Part shown: piece after piece, positions 22,151-37,580 of the stretch | Position numbering within the stretch: position 1 is the stretch's first letter | Layout: every line of letters starts with the position of its first letter | Source: Mesoplasma photuris ATCC 49581 | GTDB taxonomy: Bacteria > Bacillota_I > Bacilli_A > Mycoplasmatales > Mycoplasmataceae | Length of the DNA stretch: 64,000 nucleotides | Direction: 5' to 3' | Assembly: GCF_000702725.1 (NCBI RefSeq) | Contig: NZ_JNJI01000002.1 | Span: 186,001-250,000 of the forward strand | Notes under the pieces: generated by a model | What the model saw: the letters and a program-made list of their open reading frames with translations, nothing else | Databases searched by the model: none | Told to the model about the DNA's origin: nothing | Made by a program: the position numbers and the translations under genes

Positions 22151-24203
22151 AATCCATTAAACCAGCTTCATATAAACGTTTGAAGTGTCCTGGTTTTGTT
22201 TTTAATTCATTGAAACTTCCGGTTTGAACAATTCCACCACCGTTACCTCCAAGAACAATAATTTGATCAACATTTTTAATTGTTGATAATCTATGAGCGA
22301 TTGAGATAGTTGTTCTACCTTCCATCAATTCATCTAATTTAGCTTGAATTTCACCTTCAACAATATTGTCAAGTGCTGATGTAGCTTCATCAAGAATTAA
22401 TAATTGAGGATCTTTTAAGAACATTCTAGCAATGATTAGTCTTTGTTTTTGACCACCAGATAACATAAATCCACGTTCTCCAAGAATTGTGTCATAACCA
22501 TCTGGTCAAGTCATGATCAAGTCATGTAATTCTGCTTTTTTACATGCTTCAATAACTTTTCTTTTTGAAGATTCAAATCTTCCATAACTAACATTATCGT
22601 ATACATTTCCATAAAGAATTTGTGGTTCTTGTTCTACATAACCAACGTTATATAGATAACTTGATAAATTAATATCTCTTAAATCTTCATTACCATTAAT
22701 GATAATTCTACCTTCAGTTGGATCATAGAATCTTAGTAACAATCTAGCGATTGTTGATTTTCCTGAACCAGTTTCACCAACAAAGGCGTATGATTTACCC
22801 TCTTCAAAAGTGAAATCAAAAGTTGGTAAAATTGTTTTATTTGGTTTTTCAGGGTAAGCAAACCTTACTCCTTCAAATCTAATATCACCTTTAATAGTTT
22901 TGATTTTTTTATCACCAAAATAGTGAGGATCGATAATTGATTCTTCTGTAACTACTTTTTCTACTCTGACAGCAGCAACTGATGCTTGAGCGATTCCCAT
23001 AGTTAACATAATCATTTGGAATAATGAACCAGTCATTGTTCCTTGCGCCATTTGGAATGATGCGAAAGTTGTTGAGAAGAATGATGATGATTCTTCACCA
23101 CCATTATATAAAACCATTGACATAGCAACAGTAATCATTTGCATTAAAGAAATACCACCAAATAGAACTACAACCATTATTGATTGAACTTTAGCCATTT
23201 TTTTAACTTCTTTATAATAATCCTTGTGAACTTCTCTAAATCGTTCTGTTTCGTAATTTTCTGTTCCTGTAGATTTGATTAATCTAACATTGTTTACTCT
23301 ATCAATTACATTACCATTGATATCTGTGATAACTTCACGCATTTTTGTAATACGTTTTTTAGTAAATCCAAATGCAATAGCCATAATTAATAAGATTGTC
23401 ACAAATGTTGCCATAATAACAGATGCTATAATCGCTTCGAAAACAAACATCATTGTTAATGAAGCAGAAATTGTTAAGAACGCACTAATAACAGTTGAAG
23501 GAACTGTTGCAGCTTGATCTCCAACAATTTGAGTATCAGAAACAACTTTTGTAATAATTTCACCAATTTTTTTATCAGAATAATATGAAATATCTTGTCT
23601 AATTAACGCTTCTAATGATTTATTACGTAAATCAATTTCAATACGTTTACCCATAACAACACCTACATATTGTGTACAAAACATAATTCCCATATTACCA
23701 AAAATAACGGCAACAGCAATTATTAGTGATTCTCATCAAGCTAATCACCAAAATCCATCAACCATATTTTCTAAACTTATTATTTGCCCTTGAAACATTT
23801 GAGCAAGTTCTGGGTGGTTGATAATATTTTGTTCTAACACCGCAATCATAGCATTTAATGATTCTTTGGATAAATCCCCATTAAGCATATTTCCGATCAT
23901 GATTGATTTTGTCATTTGTTGAGTCAATAACGGAAGCATGATTGAAATCACTGCACTTAAAGCTGTTAAACCAACCAATAGTAAACCTAAATGTCATTCT
24001 TTTCTATAATATCTAGCGATAGTTACGAAGAAAGCACCCTTGTTTTTATTCAGTTCAATTTGTTGATCAATTAAATCTTTGTATTTTTCATCAAATTGTT
24101 CTTGAGTAATAGATTGCTTTTCAAGAGATGATTCAAGTTTAGTTGATTCACGTTGTAAATGTAAATCGCGAAGCTTAACTTGTTTTTCTTTTTTTAACTT
24201 CAT
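22149..24203 (-). CDS. ABC exporter half-transporter (MdlA/BmrA type), first of a pair
   Basis: A 684-residue paralogue of the next gene. It carries an extra charged N-terminal tail of about 65 residues (KLKKEKQVKLRDLHLQRES) that is probably helical and cytoplasmic. The first extracellular loop is also enlarged, with VLEQNIINHPELAQMFQG. The ATPase has [41 protein letters not shown] and [13 protein letters not shown], all intact. Sequence likeness to 20168-22000 is high through the ATPase, which points to tandem duplication. Two intact ATP sites distinguish the pair from heterodimers with one degenerate site. Confidence 0.9.
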
Positions 24204-24302
24204 ATAAATTTCCTCTCATTCTTATTTATTATATACTTATTTCAAAATTTATGATTAGTTAAATAATTTATAAAATAACAATAAATAAACCAAATTTAAA
24301 AT

Positions 24303-25238
24303 CTAAATATTTTTGTATTTTGGTTTTTTAGCTGCGATAGTTTTTAAAACACTCAATAAAATTAACATGGTCGGTGCAACAACCAAAATTAATATATTGG
24401 CAGTGAAATCATAAATATATTCATGCGCTTCACCAAATTTTGAAATATCAAATGATAAACTTGGAGTAGTAGATACCCCTCAGAAATAACTAATATCTAA
24501 GTCTTTACCAACTAAACTTGTAAAGTAAGGATTTAATATTTTTATTAAAATTCCAAAAATGATTGAAGCAATTAAAATTCCGAAAACAATTTTTGTTAAT
24601 ACAGAACATCTAATATTTTTTATTTCAGATTTTTTAGCAATTTTTTTCAATATAAATAGTTCATATTCTTCTTCTGATCTATATTCAGGTTTTTTAAAAT
24701 GAATAAAAATTAAAATAAGTAGAACTACCAATGCAATTGGTGCAATTATTAAAAGAATAATATTTGCACTGAAATCAAATCCAAACGACATGTGATCAGA
24801 TAAATGATTTCCGTAAAAACCAAGTTTTTCACCAAGTGGTCCTAAGAAGAAATTGAAATTTAAACCATCAATAAAAATAATTGAACCATCATCCAAAATT
24901 TTTCCATTATTAAAAACAGGGTTTAGTATTTTTATTAACATTCCTGAAATAATAGAAAATAATAATATTGCAAATATTAAATTTATTGTGAAATTTAATT
25001 TAATATTTTCTCCAAATTTAGGAGTAAGTGCCTCGTCAATTTTAGCTTGTCATTTTAGTTCTCTTTTGATTTCTTTTTCAGTCATCACTTTTGATGTATT
25101 TTTTTCTTTGTTCTCATCATTTTTTAAATTAAGATTAGAGTTATCATCTTTAAATTCACCAACAGGTGTAATTTTAATCGTTTTGATGACAACTTTTTTG
25201 ACACTTTTTTCAGCGTCATTCATGTTTGTATTTTCCAA
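24303..25238 (-). CDS. Membrane protein with two internally repeated halves
   Basis: A 311-residue membrane protein of unknown function. After a charged tail of about 80 residues come two similar units: SGMLIKILNPVF ... FDFSANIILLIIAPIALV and FGILIKILNPYF ... YDFTANILILVVAPTMLI. Each unit has two hydrophobic helices with a loop of 40-60 residues between them, so four helices in total. The start is a TTG at 25238, because GAGG lies 7 nt upstream of it; the next ATG (25223) is too far from a ribosome site. It lies between gyrA and the ABC exporters on the same strand. Confidence 0.75.
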
Positions 25239-25307
25239 AATAATACCTCTTCTATATGATTAATATTATTATAAAGTACAAAAAGATCATTTAAGATCTA
25301 TTTGCAT

Positions 25308-27800
<2,493 letters not shown>

Positions 27801-27822
27801 CTATTTGAGTAAGGATCAAAAA

Positions 27823-28398
27823 CTATTTTTTGAATCCGTGGTATACGCTTTCTGATGCATATGTGTGTTTAATATCAAAACGTTCTCTGTAATTAGCAGT
27901 ATCTCCAGTTTCAATTGCTTTAATAGCTTCTCTAGCTGATTTGTGTGAATCACAAACGATCATTTGAGGAACATCACCTTGATCAAGTTGTTCAAAGTAG
28001 AAAGCTCCAGTGATCATTTCATTTAATCCAAGTCCTGGAATTTCACCTTTTAAAATTCCTTGTTTAAATCTAAAGTCTGAAATAATTGCGAATAAGTATT
28101 TATTTTTATTGTGGATTGCTTGTTCAACACATAAACCAAATTCCATGTGTGTTCCTGAATCTCATCCATCAATTTCAAAAATTACATAATCAGCTTCTGT
28201 TAATTCTTTGTAATCAACTTGGAATATTTTTGCGTTAGTTGGTCTTTCAGTTTGGTTAGTATCGAAGTCAACAGGATTACCAACAATTAAATCTGGTAAT
28301 AAAGCTCTTAAGGCAGCTCCTTCTTCTTTTCTAGTGTTTCACTGTGCTTCAGTAAACATACTTCCAGCATTATAAATTACTTTTTTATCTTTTCTCAT
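27823..28398 (-). CDS. Nucleoside 2-deoxyribosyltransferase
   Basis: A 191-residue enzyme that swaps the base on 2'-deoxyribonucleosides, a salvage route to deoxynucleosides. It begins KKVIYNAGSMFTEAQWNTRK, the family motif, and has the catalytic Glu in DSGTHMEFGLC preceded by ADYVIFEIDGW. Length fits the family, with an insert near the C-terminus. It lies between gyrB (23 nt before) and gyrA (37 nt after) on the same strand, an unusual place for a salvage enzyme. Transcription with gyrase would tie it to growth or supercoiling. Confidence 0.88.
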
Positions 28399-28421
28399 TT
28401 TGTGTTTCCTCTTTCTTTTTT

Positions 28422-30362
<1,941 letters not shown>

Positions 30363-30438
30363 TTATATATAAATTATACCAAATTACTAATTTAAAAGGT
30401 TTATTTAGGCGATAAAGAAATAAATACTAAAAGATACC

Positions 30439-30474
30439 AAAAAAGTGCGTTTTCCTTATAAAACGCACTTTTTT
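30439..30474 (-). terminator. Intrinsic terminator after MATE gene
   Basis: A 15-bp perfect stem (AAAAAAGTGCGTTTT and complement) with a 6-nt loop and T tract, between the MATE stop (30513) and the gyrB promoter. Confidence 0.85.
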
Positions 30475-30512
30475 TAGCAAATATGAAGTTTTATTATTTT
30501 TTTAAAGATTTA

Positions 30513-31943
30513 TTAAACTAATTTAACATGTTTAAATCATTTTTTCTTAAACCATCTAATTGAGTAAATAATAGATCTTGAAATTGGGTCAACCCCTGAC
30601 AAGATATAGATTAAAATTATCCCCATCTGCGGTTCTCCAGTGAAAGTTTTTGTGATCAATCAAGGAAGAGCTACCATACCAATTACCATTGTAAATATTG
30701 AAACTATTAATGGTGTTCACAAATCACCAACAGATCAAAGAGCTCTAAGTAAAGTCATGTTAACTGTGTCGAATAAATATTTAATAAATAACACACCAAA
30801 CATTACGATTCCATAATTGACAATCATTTCTGTTGGAATATTAAATCCTAATAATAGTGGGTAAATTAATGCGAAAGTTAATATCGAAAGCACTAGTTGA
30901 CCATAAATAGATATTCTTCAAGCATTTAAACCAGTTCTAAAAGCTTCTTCTTTATTTTGTTCTCCAATTTTTTTAGCTACCATGATTGAAGTAACTGTTC
31001 CAATCGCTTGTAAGAATGCGTTTGAGTATTGATTAATAGAATCTATGGTTCTATGTAAATTTATGAATGAATTTTTGATTTCTTCAGTTTCTCATGGTAG
31101 TCCAGCAATTGCTCCATTCATAGCAAACATACATCCTCTTGCCAAAGCAATTTCTAATGTTATAGGAAGACCAATCATTATTGTTTCTTTAGCGAATTTT
31201 AAATTAATTGATGCCTTATTTTCTTTATCATAATAATATTTGTAATACATGAACATCATGTAAAACATTTGAAATAAAGCCGCCAATGGAATTGCTAAAG
31301 ATGTTAGCAATGGATTAGCGTTAAAAACATACAATATTAAAGCTATGAATGTAACATCGATTATGTTTGAAATAATTGCACCAATTGCCACGTGTTTTTG
31401 TTTTTTGATAATCTGTAAGCTGGCAATATATACTTGTGCAACAGCCATGATCATTAATTGAACAAATTGAATTCTAAAATATTTACTTACAAAATCGAGT
31501 TCTGATGGAAATTGATGAAACGTTGCTCCAATTATCGGATCTTCAGTTGCACCAACAAACTCTAATAACATCGGAGCGATTGCTTCAACAATCGCAAATA
31601 TAACCAAACAAATACCGATGTTAACCAAAATACCCGTTTTGATAACTGTGGGAATTTCTTTTTGTCTACCTTGACCAATTAGATTTCCTCCAACAACAAG
31701 TGTTCCAGATGCAATTAAAGAAGGAATAAATTGAAGTGTTGTGAATAAAATTGTAACTTTGTTCATGGCTGCAAAATAACCATCACCATCATATCAAGAG
31801 AACATCAAAACATTCACTTGTGCAATAATAGCTGCGAAAAATAATTGAAAAAAGATATGACTAACCATACCCATTATTTCTCTTCCATTTTCAGGATAGA
31901 AAATTTTATAAAATTTTGTTTTCATTAAATTTTTTTCGTTCAT
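30513..31943 (-). CDS. MATE-family efflux transporter
   Basis: A 476-residue protein with about 12 hydrophobic helices in two related bundles, the MATE layout. Diagnostic stretches include GTLVVGGNLIGQGRQKE in helix 2, ASLQIIKKQKHVAIGAIISN, and in the second half QAIGTVTSIMVAKKIGEQNK, which mirrors the first. It probably exports organic cations or drugs against Na+ or H+. Four or more TGA codons encode Trp. A second family member starts at 376. Adjacent to gyrB by position only. Confidence 0.9.
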
Positions 31944-31980
31944 ATACTTTAAATTATAGTCATAAAATATCTAATAAATA

Positions 31981-32014
31981 AAAATAAAGTAAGAATAATT
32001 CCTTACTTTATTTT
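31981..32014 (-). terminator. Intrinsic terminator of rsmA
   Basis: A 13-bp perfect stem (AAAATAAAGTAAG and complement) that includes the stop codon at 32003. Confidence 0.8.
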
Positions 32015-32815
32015 AGAAAATTCATTGTATAAATTTATGAATTCATTCATCCCAATTACTTCTGGTCTTTTAGACTTATCTAAACCGATTTTGTCTAAAA
32101 TTTCACTAGCGATTTCTTTATTCGCAGTAATTGTAGATAAATTATTTAGTATTGTTTTTCTTTTGTTATTAAATAATTTTCTTACAAAACTTACAAATTT
32201 TTTAGAATCATCAACAAGAACAATATTGTTATTTTTAAATGTTAAAGAAATGATTGCTGAATCTACTTTAGGTATTGGTCTAAACATTCCTTTACTTACT
32301 GTGAATTCATATTTTTTATCCGCATAAAATTCTGCTGCAACAGAAAGGTTATTATAGTTGTTTTCACCTTTGTTTGCGCATAATCTAACAGCGACTTCTT
32401 TTTGCATCATAAAAACAGCTTTATCCAAAAGATCATTAATTTCAAAAGTTCTAAATAAAATTTCTGATGTGATGTAATATGGCATATTTGAAATGATTGA
32501 TACTTTTTGATTATCATTGCTTTTTTCTTTTTGAATTAACTCTTTAAAATTAACTTCCAAAACGTCTGAAAGTACAAAAATAAAATTTTCAGAACTTATT
32601 TTAGACCTTAAAATGCTTTCCATATCTTCATCAATTTCAATAGCAACTACCTTATCAAATTTATTAACGAGTTTTTGAGTTAGTGCTCCAGTTCCTGGTC
32701 CGATCTCGATAATTAACTGATTAGAATCATCTCCCAAAATATTAATAATTTTATTAATTAGATTTTCATCACTAATAAAATTTTGACCAAACTTTTTCTT
32801 TGCTTGTATTTCCAT
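32003..32815 (-). CDS. rsmA: 16S rRNA (adenine1518-N6/adenine1519-N6)-dimethyltransferase
   Basis: A 270-residue methyltransferase (KsgA/Dim1) that dimethylates two adjacent adenines in helix 45 of 16S rRNA. Motifs: KKKFGQNFISDENLINKI, SAM site IIEIGPGTGALTQ, and NMPYYITSEILFR, the adenine-binding motif. The C-terminal domain contains FRPIPKVDSAII. The ATG overlaps the stop of rnmV (TAATG), the usual rnmV-ksgA pairing, so rRNA processing steps are co-expressed. Confidence 0.95.
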   Translation of the reverse strand: MEIQAKKKFGQNFISDENLINKIINILGDDSNQLIIEIGPGTGALTQKLVNKFDKVVAIEIDEDMESILRSKISSENFIFVLSDVLEVNFKELIQKEKSNDNQKVSIISNMPYYITSEILFRTFEINDLLDKAVFMMQKEVAVRLCANKGENNYNNLSVAAEFYADKKYEFTVSKGMFRPIPKVDSAIISLTFKNNNIVLVDDSKKFVSFVRKLFNNKRKTILNNLSTITANKEIASEILDKIGLDKSKRPEVIGMNEFINLYNEFSKIK

Positions 32816-33360
32816 TATTTACTCTCCAATATTTTTAATAATTGATCTAATGTTACATTAGATCAATTTAATCATTTAAAAAAAGTTTTTGAACTAATCT
32901 TTTCATTCCAATTATAATGTTTTGCTATGATATCTCTATTTTTTTTAATGAATAAATCATTATTTAAGTACTCTGATCAGGTGATTGATTCAGAATCCTT
33001 ATCAAGTGTAATAAGATTTTTTAAAGCTAATTTTATTGATTCGTCATCAGCTTCTGCAATACCTATTTTTTTTGAATTCTGATTAATATTATCTTTTTTG
33101 ATAAAAGCGTTTAACACTTCACCATCAAGATAGTTGATAATTTTTTCTCTAATTTTTTTACCGGGTCCGTCTGGATCTGTAAAAATTATGACTCCAACTT
33201 TATCATTCATTTCTTTGATGAATGATAAAGTTGTTTCGTTAATACCTAAACCATTTGTTTCAATTGTCTTTATATCATTTCCAAATATTTTTTTTAATTT
33301 ATCAGTGTCTGTCTTACCTTCAACGATGATAATTTGCTTAATTTTATTAACTTCCACCAA
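32815..33360 (-). CDS. rnmV: Ribonuclease M5 (5S rRNA maturation)
   Basis: A 181-residue nuclease that trims the precursor of 5S rRNA with ribosomal protein L18. The Toprim domain has IIIVEGKTD and FTDPDGPGKKIREKI, with acidic metal ligands present. It starts with a non-ATG codon: TTG at 33360 or GTG at 33357. GGGGGC lies 5-8 nt upstream, so either fits. It is coupled to rsmA. Two TGA Trp codons lie in the C-terminal part. Confidence 0.92.
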
Positions 33361-33434
33361 AATCGCCCCCGTAAAAGTCTTATAAACTCTTATTTTATTA
33401 TATAATAATTAGTGATTAAAATAAGGAGGTAATT

Positions 33435-34397
33435 ATGGACACAAAAAGAGTTGGTGTTATATTCGATAGTGAGTGAACTAGAATTGTAACTTCTAATAAA
33501 GGAAAAATTTATGATGATTTGACTTTAGTTTGTTGAAATGAATTAACAAGCGAAGTTGTTGTTTTAGGAAAAGACGCTAAAAAAATGATTGATCGTGTTG
33601 ATAAACCATTAAGAGTAATTGCTCCTTTAGCTTATGATAGTATTAATAACCTTGAAGTTTTTAAAGCGATGGTTACTGCTGTATTGAATAAACACAAATA
33701 TGAATTAAATGAAGCAGAATTGATAATTACAGCTCCAGGTATAGAAAATGAAAATTTACAAAATATTTTTTATGAATTGTTATCAGTTTATACAACTCAA
33801 AGTATTACATTTGTACCAAAAATAATTTTGACAGCAGTTGGTGCTAACACAAATATTAATGACGAGTATGGAACAATTATTTTAGATATTAATTATTATA
33901 ATTCAACAGTTGCTATTATCGCTGATGGTGAAGTTGTTGCTACTAAACAATCAAAATATGGAGAAAAATGACTAGATGAGGAAATCGTTAGACATTTAAA
34001 AGAAGTTCACGGTTTGGTTCCAACTTTAGAAACAATCGAAAACATCAAGTGAACACTTGGTACAGTTATTAAATCGAGACATGATTTAGAATTAAACATC
34101 ACTGGTAGAGATTTGATTACAAATGAAAGAATGAAAATTATCGTAACCGATGCTGACTTCAAAAAAATATTTATTACATTATTTAACACTTACAGAACAT
34201 TAATAACTTCTGTATTAGAAGAATGTCCGATTTATTTAAGAACAAGCGTTGTTAAAAATGGTTTAAAAATTACTGGTGAATTAGCTGGTATTATTGGAGT
34301 TAAAGATTTCTTTGAAGATTTCTTTGATTTCCCAGCTAAAACAGCTAAAAACAGAGGATATGCAGCAGCAGATGGTGCTATCAAATGAAAAATATAA
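33435..34397 (+). CDS. Divergent MreB/actin-like protein with degenerate nucleotide site
   Basis: A 320-residue protein that follows the MreB fold from end to end: VGVIFDSEWTRIVT at the start, VVVLGKDAKKMIDR, VIAPLAYDSINNLE, ELIITAPG, GYAAADGAI near the end. The normal phosphate-1 motif DLGTAN reads DSEWTR and phosphate-2 DIGGGTT reads DINYYNST, so the ATP-contact glycines are lost. Wall-less spiroplasmas keep several MreB paralogues for cell shape and motion; this may be a specialised or non-polymerising member. AAGGAGG lies 5 nt before the ATG, indicating strong translation. It diverges from rnmV. Confidence 0.8.
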
Positions 34398-34398
34398 T

Positions 34399-34668
34399 AT
34401 GGAAATAATATCTTATAATGAAAAAATGAGTCTGATCAGTCAAGCAATTTATCAAGCATTAGAAACAGAGATAATTGCGTTAGAAATTGATTGAGAAGAA
34501 TTTCAAATTAAACCCGTTGAACAAACTGAAGTGTTTGGTTATGATTACGAAATTGTGGTTGGCTATAATGATCAAATTGAATATTATTTTATTTTTAATG
34601 ATGATTATGATTTAGTTTTTAAATCAAAAAACGTAGAAGAAATAGATGAGTATTTTAATAATTTATAA
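34399..34668 (+). CDS. Small acidic protein downstream of the MreB-like gene
   Basis: An 89-residue, mainly acidic protein with no family I know. It starts 1 nt after the MreB-like stop, so it is surely co-translated. Sequence is rich in Tyr, Glu and Asp (YDYEIVVGYNDQIEYYFIF) and is predicted alpha/beta without membrane segment. The tight coupling suggests a partner of the actin-like protein; this is inference. Confidence 0.7.
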
Positions 34669-34690
34669 AAAGAGATAAATTTCTCTTTTT
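34667..34690 (+). terminator. Intrinsic terminator
   Basis: Stem AAAAAGAGA / TCTCTTTTT with a 6-nt loop, directly after the stop of the small acidic protein gene. Confidence 0.8.
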
Positions 34691-34740
34691 ATTTTGTCAT
34701 TTTTTTAGAGTATTATTATTAGGTATATAGGAGAAATATT

Positions 34741-35463
34741 ATGAAAATTATTAAAGTTAAAAATACTGCAGAAGCTGGTTTAGAAGCTTCAAAAATAATT
34801 AGTGAAACAGTTAATAAAAATAGTCATGCTGTTTTAGGATTAGCAACAGGTTCATCACCAATCACAACTTATGAAAATTTAATTAAACTAAACAAAAGTG
34901 GTAAAGTTGATTTTTCAAACGTTACTTCATTTAATTTAGATGAATACAAAGGTTTAGAACCAACACATAATCAATCATACAGATACTTTATGAATGAAAA
35001 ATTATTTGATCACATTAATATTAACAAAGAAAATACTTTTGTTCCTTCTGGAATAAATACAGAAAACCCAGGAAAATATGATGAAGATATTAAAAATGCG
35101 GGTGGTATTGATTTACAATTATTAGGTTTAGGAATCAACGGACATGTTGGATTTAACGAACCAGGAACAAGTTTTGATTCAATGACAAGCGTTGTTAAAT
35201 TAACAGATTCAACAATTGAAGCTAACTCAAGAATGTTTGAAAAAAAATCAGATGTTCCTACTGAAGCTGTTTCGATGGGATTAAAATCAATTATGTTAGC
35301 TAAGGAAATTGTTTTAATTGCAACAGGATTAAATAAAGCTGAAGCTGTTAAAGCATTAATTGAGGGTGAAATTACAACTGAATGACCATGTTCAATTTTA
35401 CAAAAACACGATCATGTAACTGTTATTATTGATGAAGAAGCAGCTTCTTTATTAACAAAATAA
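34741..35463 (+). CDS. nagB: Glucosamine-6-phosphate deaminase
   Basis: A 240-residue enzyme that converts glucosamine-6-P to fructose-6-P and ammonia. Motifs: GLATGSSPITTYENLI (phosphate binding), TSFNLDEYKGL with the catalytic Asp, LLGLGINGHVGFNEPG with the active-site His, and QKHDHVTVIID near the end. It works after NagA (36420-37562) in N-acetylglucosamine use, though the two genes converge with pnuC lying between them. The ATG has AGGAG 8 nt upstream. Its terminator is shared with pnuC. Confidence 0.94.
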
Positions 35464-35465
35464 TT

Positions 35466-35496
35466 AAAAAATAGAATACTTGGTATTCTATTTTTT
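35466..35496. terminator. Bidirectional intrinsic terminator between nagB and pnuC
   Basis: A 14-bp stem (AAAAAATAGAATAC and complement) with a 3-nt loop. The pnuC stop codon (35488) is inside the stem. Confidence 0.8.
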
Positions 35497-36381
35497 TTGT
35501 GTATAAGTAAAGAATCTGTTTGTTTGATATTTAAGTTTATTCATAACATTCAATTCATTCAATTCTTCCTTAGTTAAAACCGCGATTTTATATTTTGGTA
35601 GTGTTTTGTAATATTTGAATCAACGTAATCAACCATAAATTGCATTAATTTGTGAAGCAATGTAACCGACTAAGGAAACGGCTGCAGTTGCTGGAGTCAT
35701 TCAACCACCATAAGCACTAGAATCTTTAGATATAGTTGCTATCATTACTGAATATAATGCTATTTGTGCAAAATTTGCCAATATTCAAAAGTATCATTGT
35801 TCAACATATCTACCAAGCATAATTACTGATGCAAAGATCATTACAGCCAGAACTAAGGCATCTATTCAGTGTTGTTCTAAAGAAATACTATTTGTTCCAC
35901 CCGTTCTTCATTCTTGAGTTAAGAACCCATATGTTAAATAGAAAGAAATGAACAAAGCAATCACTACACCAATTCCTTGTGCAGACATTCTTTTTGGAAG
36001 TGCTTGACCTTTATTATCTCGGTTTTTAAATCATAAGAAAAATCCTAAAAAGTTTGATGGGATACCAATTCCAACTTGGAAAATGAAATTTGACATATTA
36101 TTTCAAGTTGCAAAACTTAAATATGCAAACATAGCCCCACCAATTGGACCAAGAATGAATGTAGATATTCTTTGTTTTGCTCCCAACATAACACCAACAA
36201 AAGATAAAGCTGGAGCTAAAACAGATAAAACAACATTAATATCGATTGTTTGACCCTCTTTAACTCCAATTGTGAATCCTAAACTTATTTGAAGAGTTAA
36301 AGCAACTAAAAGTAGAATTATTTGAAATGGTGTTCACCCTGTTAAAAATTCATCTTTTAAAAATTTTCCTATTCTTTTCAT
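35488..36381 (-). CDS. pnuC: PnuC-like nicotinamide riboside / vitamin transporter
   Basis: A 297-residue membrane protein with about seven helices. Features of PnuC: LSFVGVMLGAKQRISTFILG, IPSNFLGFFLWFKNRDNKG, and WYFWILANFAQIALYSVM, the conserved W-x-x-x-N region for substrate binding. These facilitators move nicotinamide riboside or, in related Pnu proteins, riboflavin or thiamine; nicotinamide riboside is the best guess. The protein has a charged C-terminal tail. Mollicutes cannot make NAD precursors, so uptake is needed. It lies between nagA and nagB. Confidence 0.85.
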
Positions 36382-36410
36382 ATTTTTCTTTCTATATTTT
36401 TAATTACAAA

Positions 36411-36441
36411 AAATATAGTTTATTTTTTGTAAACTATATTT
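36411..36441 (-). terminator. Intrinsic terminator of nagA
   Basis: A 12-bp perfect stem (AAATATAGTTTA and complement) around a 7-nt loop, with T tract on the minus strand. It overlaps the nagA stop codon. Confidence 0.75.
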
Positions 36442-37562
36442 CCTTCAACTATTGTCATTTCTACATTTAAATCAGAATCTAAGATTACTAAATCAGCAAA
36501 TTTGTTTTCTGAAATACTTCCTGTGATATTATCTATTTTCATTTGTTTAGCAATGTTTGTTGCTGACATTTTTGATAAACTGATTAAATCTAAATCACAT
36601 GTTTCTTTATAAACTCTAACATTGTGATCATAAGTTGCACCAGCACCAGCTAATGATCCATTAGATGTTAATTTAACTGTAATTCCAACTTTTTCAACTT
36701 CTAATTCACCAATTTTATATTTTCCATCCGGTAAACCTTTAGCATTCATAGCATCTGTAATAATACAAATATTATCAACTCCAACTGTTTTTAAAATTAG
36801 TTTTAAAGTGTCTGATTGAATATGAATTCCATCTGAAATTACTTCACACATAACGTCTTTTTTGTTCATAGCAGCAGTTGCTAAACCCGGACGTCTTTGA
36901 TCAACACCACTCATTCCATTAAATAAATGGGTTACGTGTTTTGCACCAAGTTTATAGTCTTTTTCAAACTCTCAAGATTCCATATCAGTATGACCAATAC
37001 TTGGTAAAATGCCATTTTCTAATAAGTAAGTTGTAAATGAACCATCTTGTAATTCGCCTGCATACGTAATAATTTTTATATTACCACCACACAAATCATT
37101 TCATCTTTTTGTATATTCAATATTTGGTGCCATTAATAATTCAGGATCATGAGCTCCTTTTTTTTCAGGAGAAATAAATGGTCCTTCCATGTGAGCGCCC
37201 ATACAAATAGAACCGGTTTTATCAGTTCTTGACATGTAGTCACCAAATTCTTTAAAGTATCTATCGTTGTCTGCAACACTATTAGAAATAGGTCCTTGAT
37301 AATATCTTGTGATACCTTCTTGTGATACGTTTTTAGCAAATGTATCAAATCTGTTTAAATCACCAACTTCAAAGTCAACACCATATCCGCCATGAACGTG
37401 ACAATCAATGAAACCAGGCATAACAATTTTACCTTTTAAGTCAGTTCCTTCTTGATCAGTTGTACCTTCACCGATAGTTTTGATTTTTTTATCCTCGATA
37501 ATTAAATAACCATTTTCAATAATTTTATTTTCTAAAACAATTTTAGCGTTTTTTAATAACAT
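36420..37562 (-). CDS. nagA: N-acetylglucosamine-6-phosphate deacetylase
   Basis: A 380-residue amidohydrolase that removes acetate from GlcNAc-6-P to give glucosamine-6-P for NagB. Motifs: MPGFIDCHVHGGYGVDFE (metal HxH), MGAHMEGPFISPEKKGAHD with the metal Glu, and IITDAMNAKGLPDG with the catalytic Asp. The C-terminal beta domain ends FADLVILDSDLNVEMTIVEG. It is 18 nt after dnaN on the same strand, so the sugar gene may share the dnaN transcript. Length is normal. Confidence 0.94.
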
Positions 37563-37580
37563 ATTTTCTCCTTTTAATTA

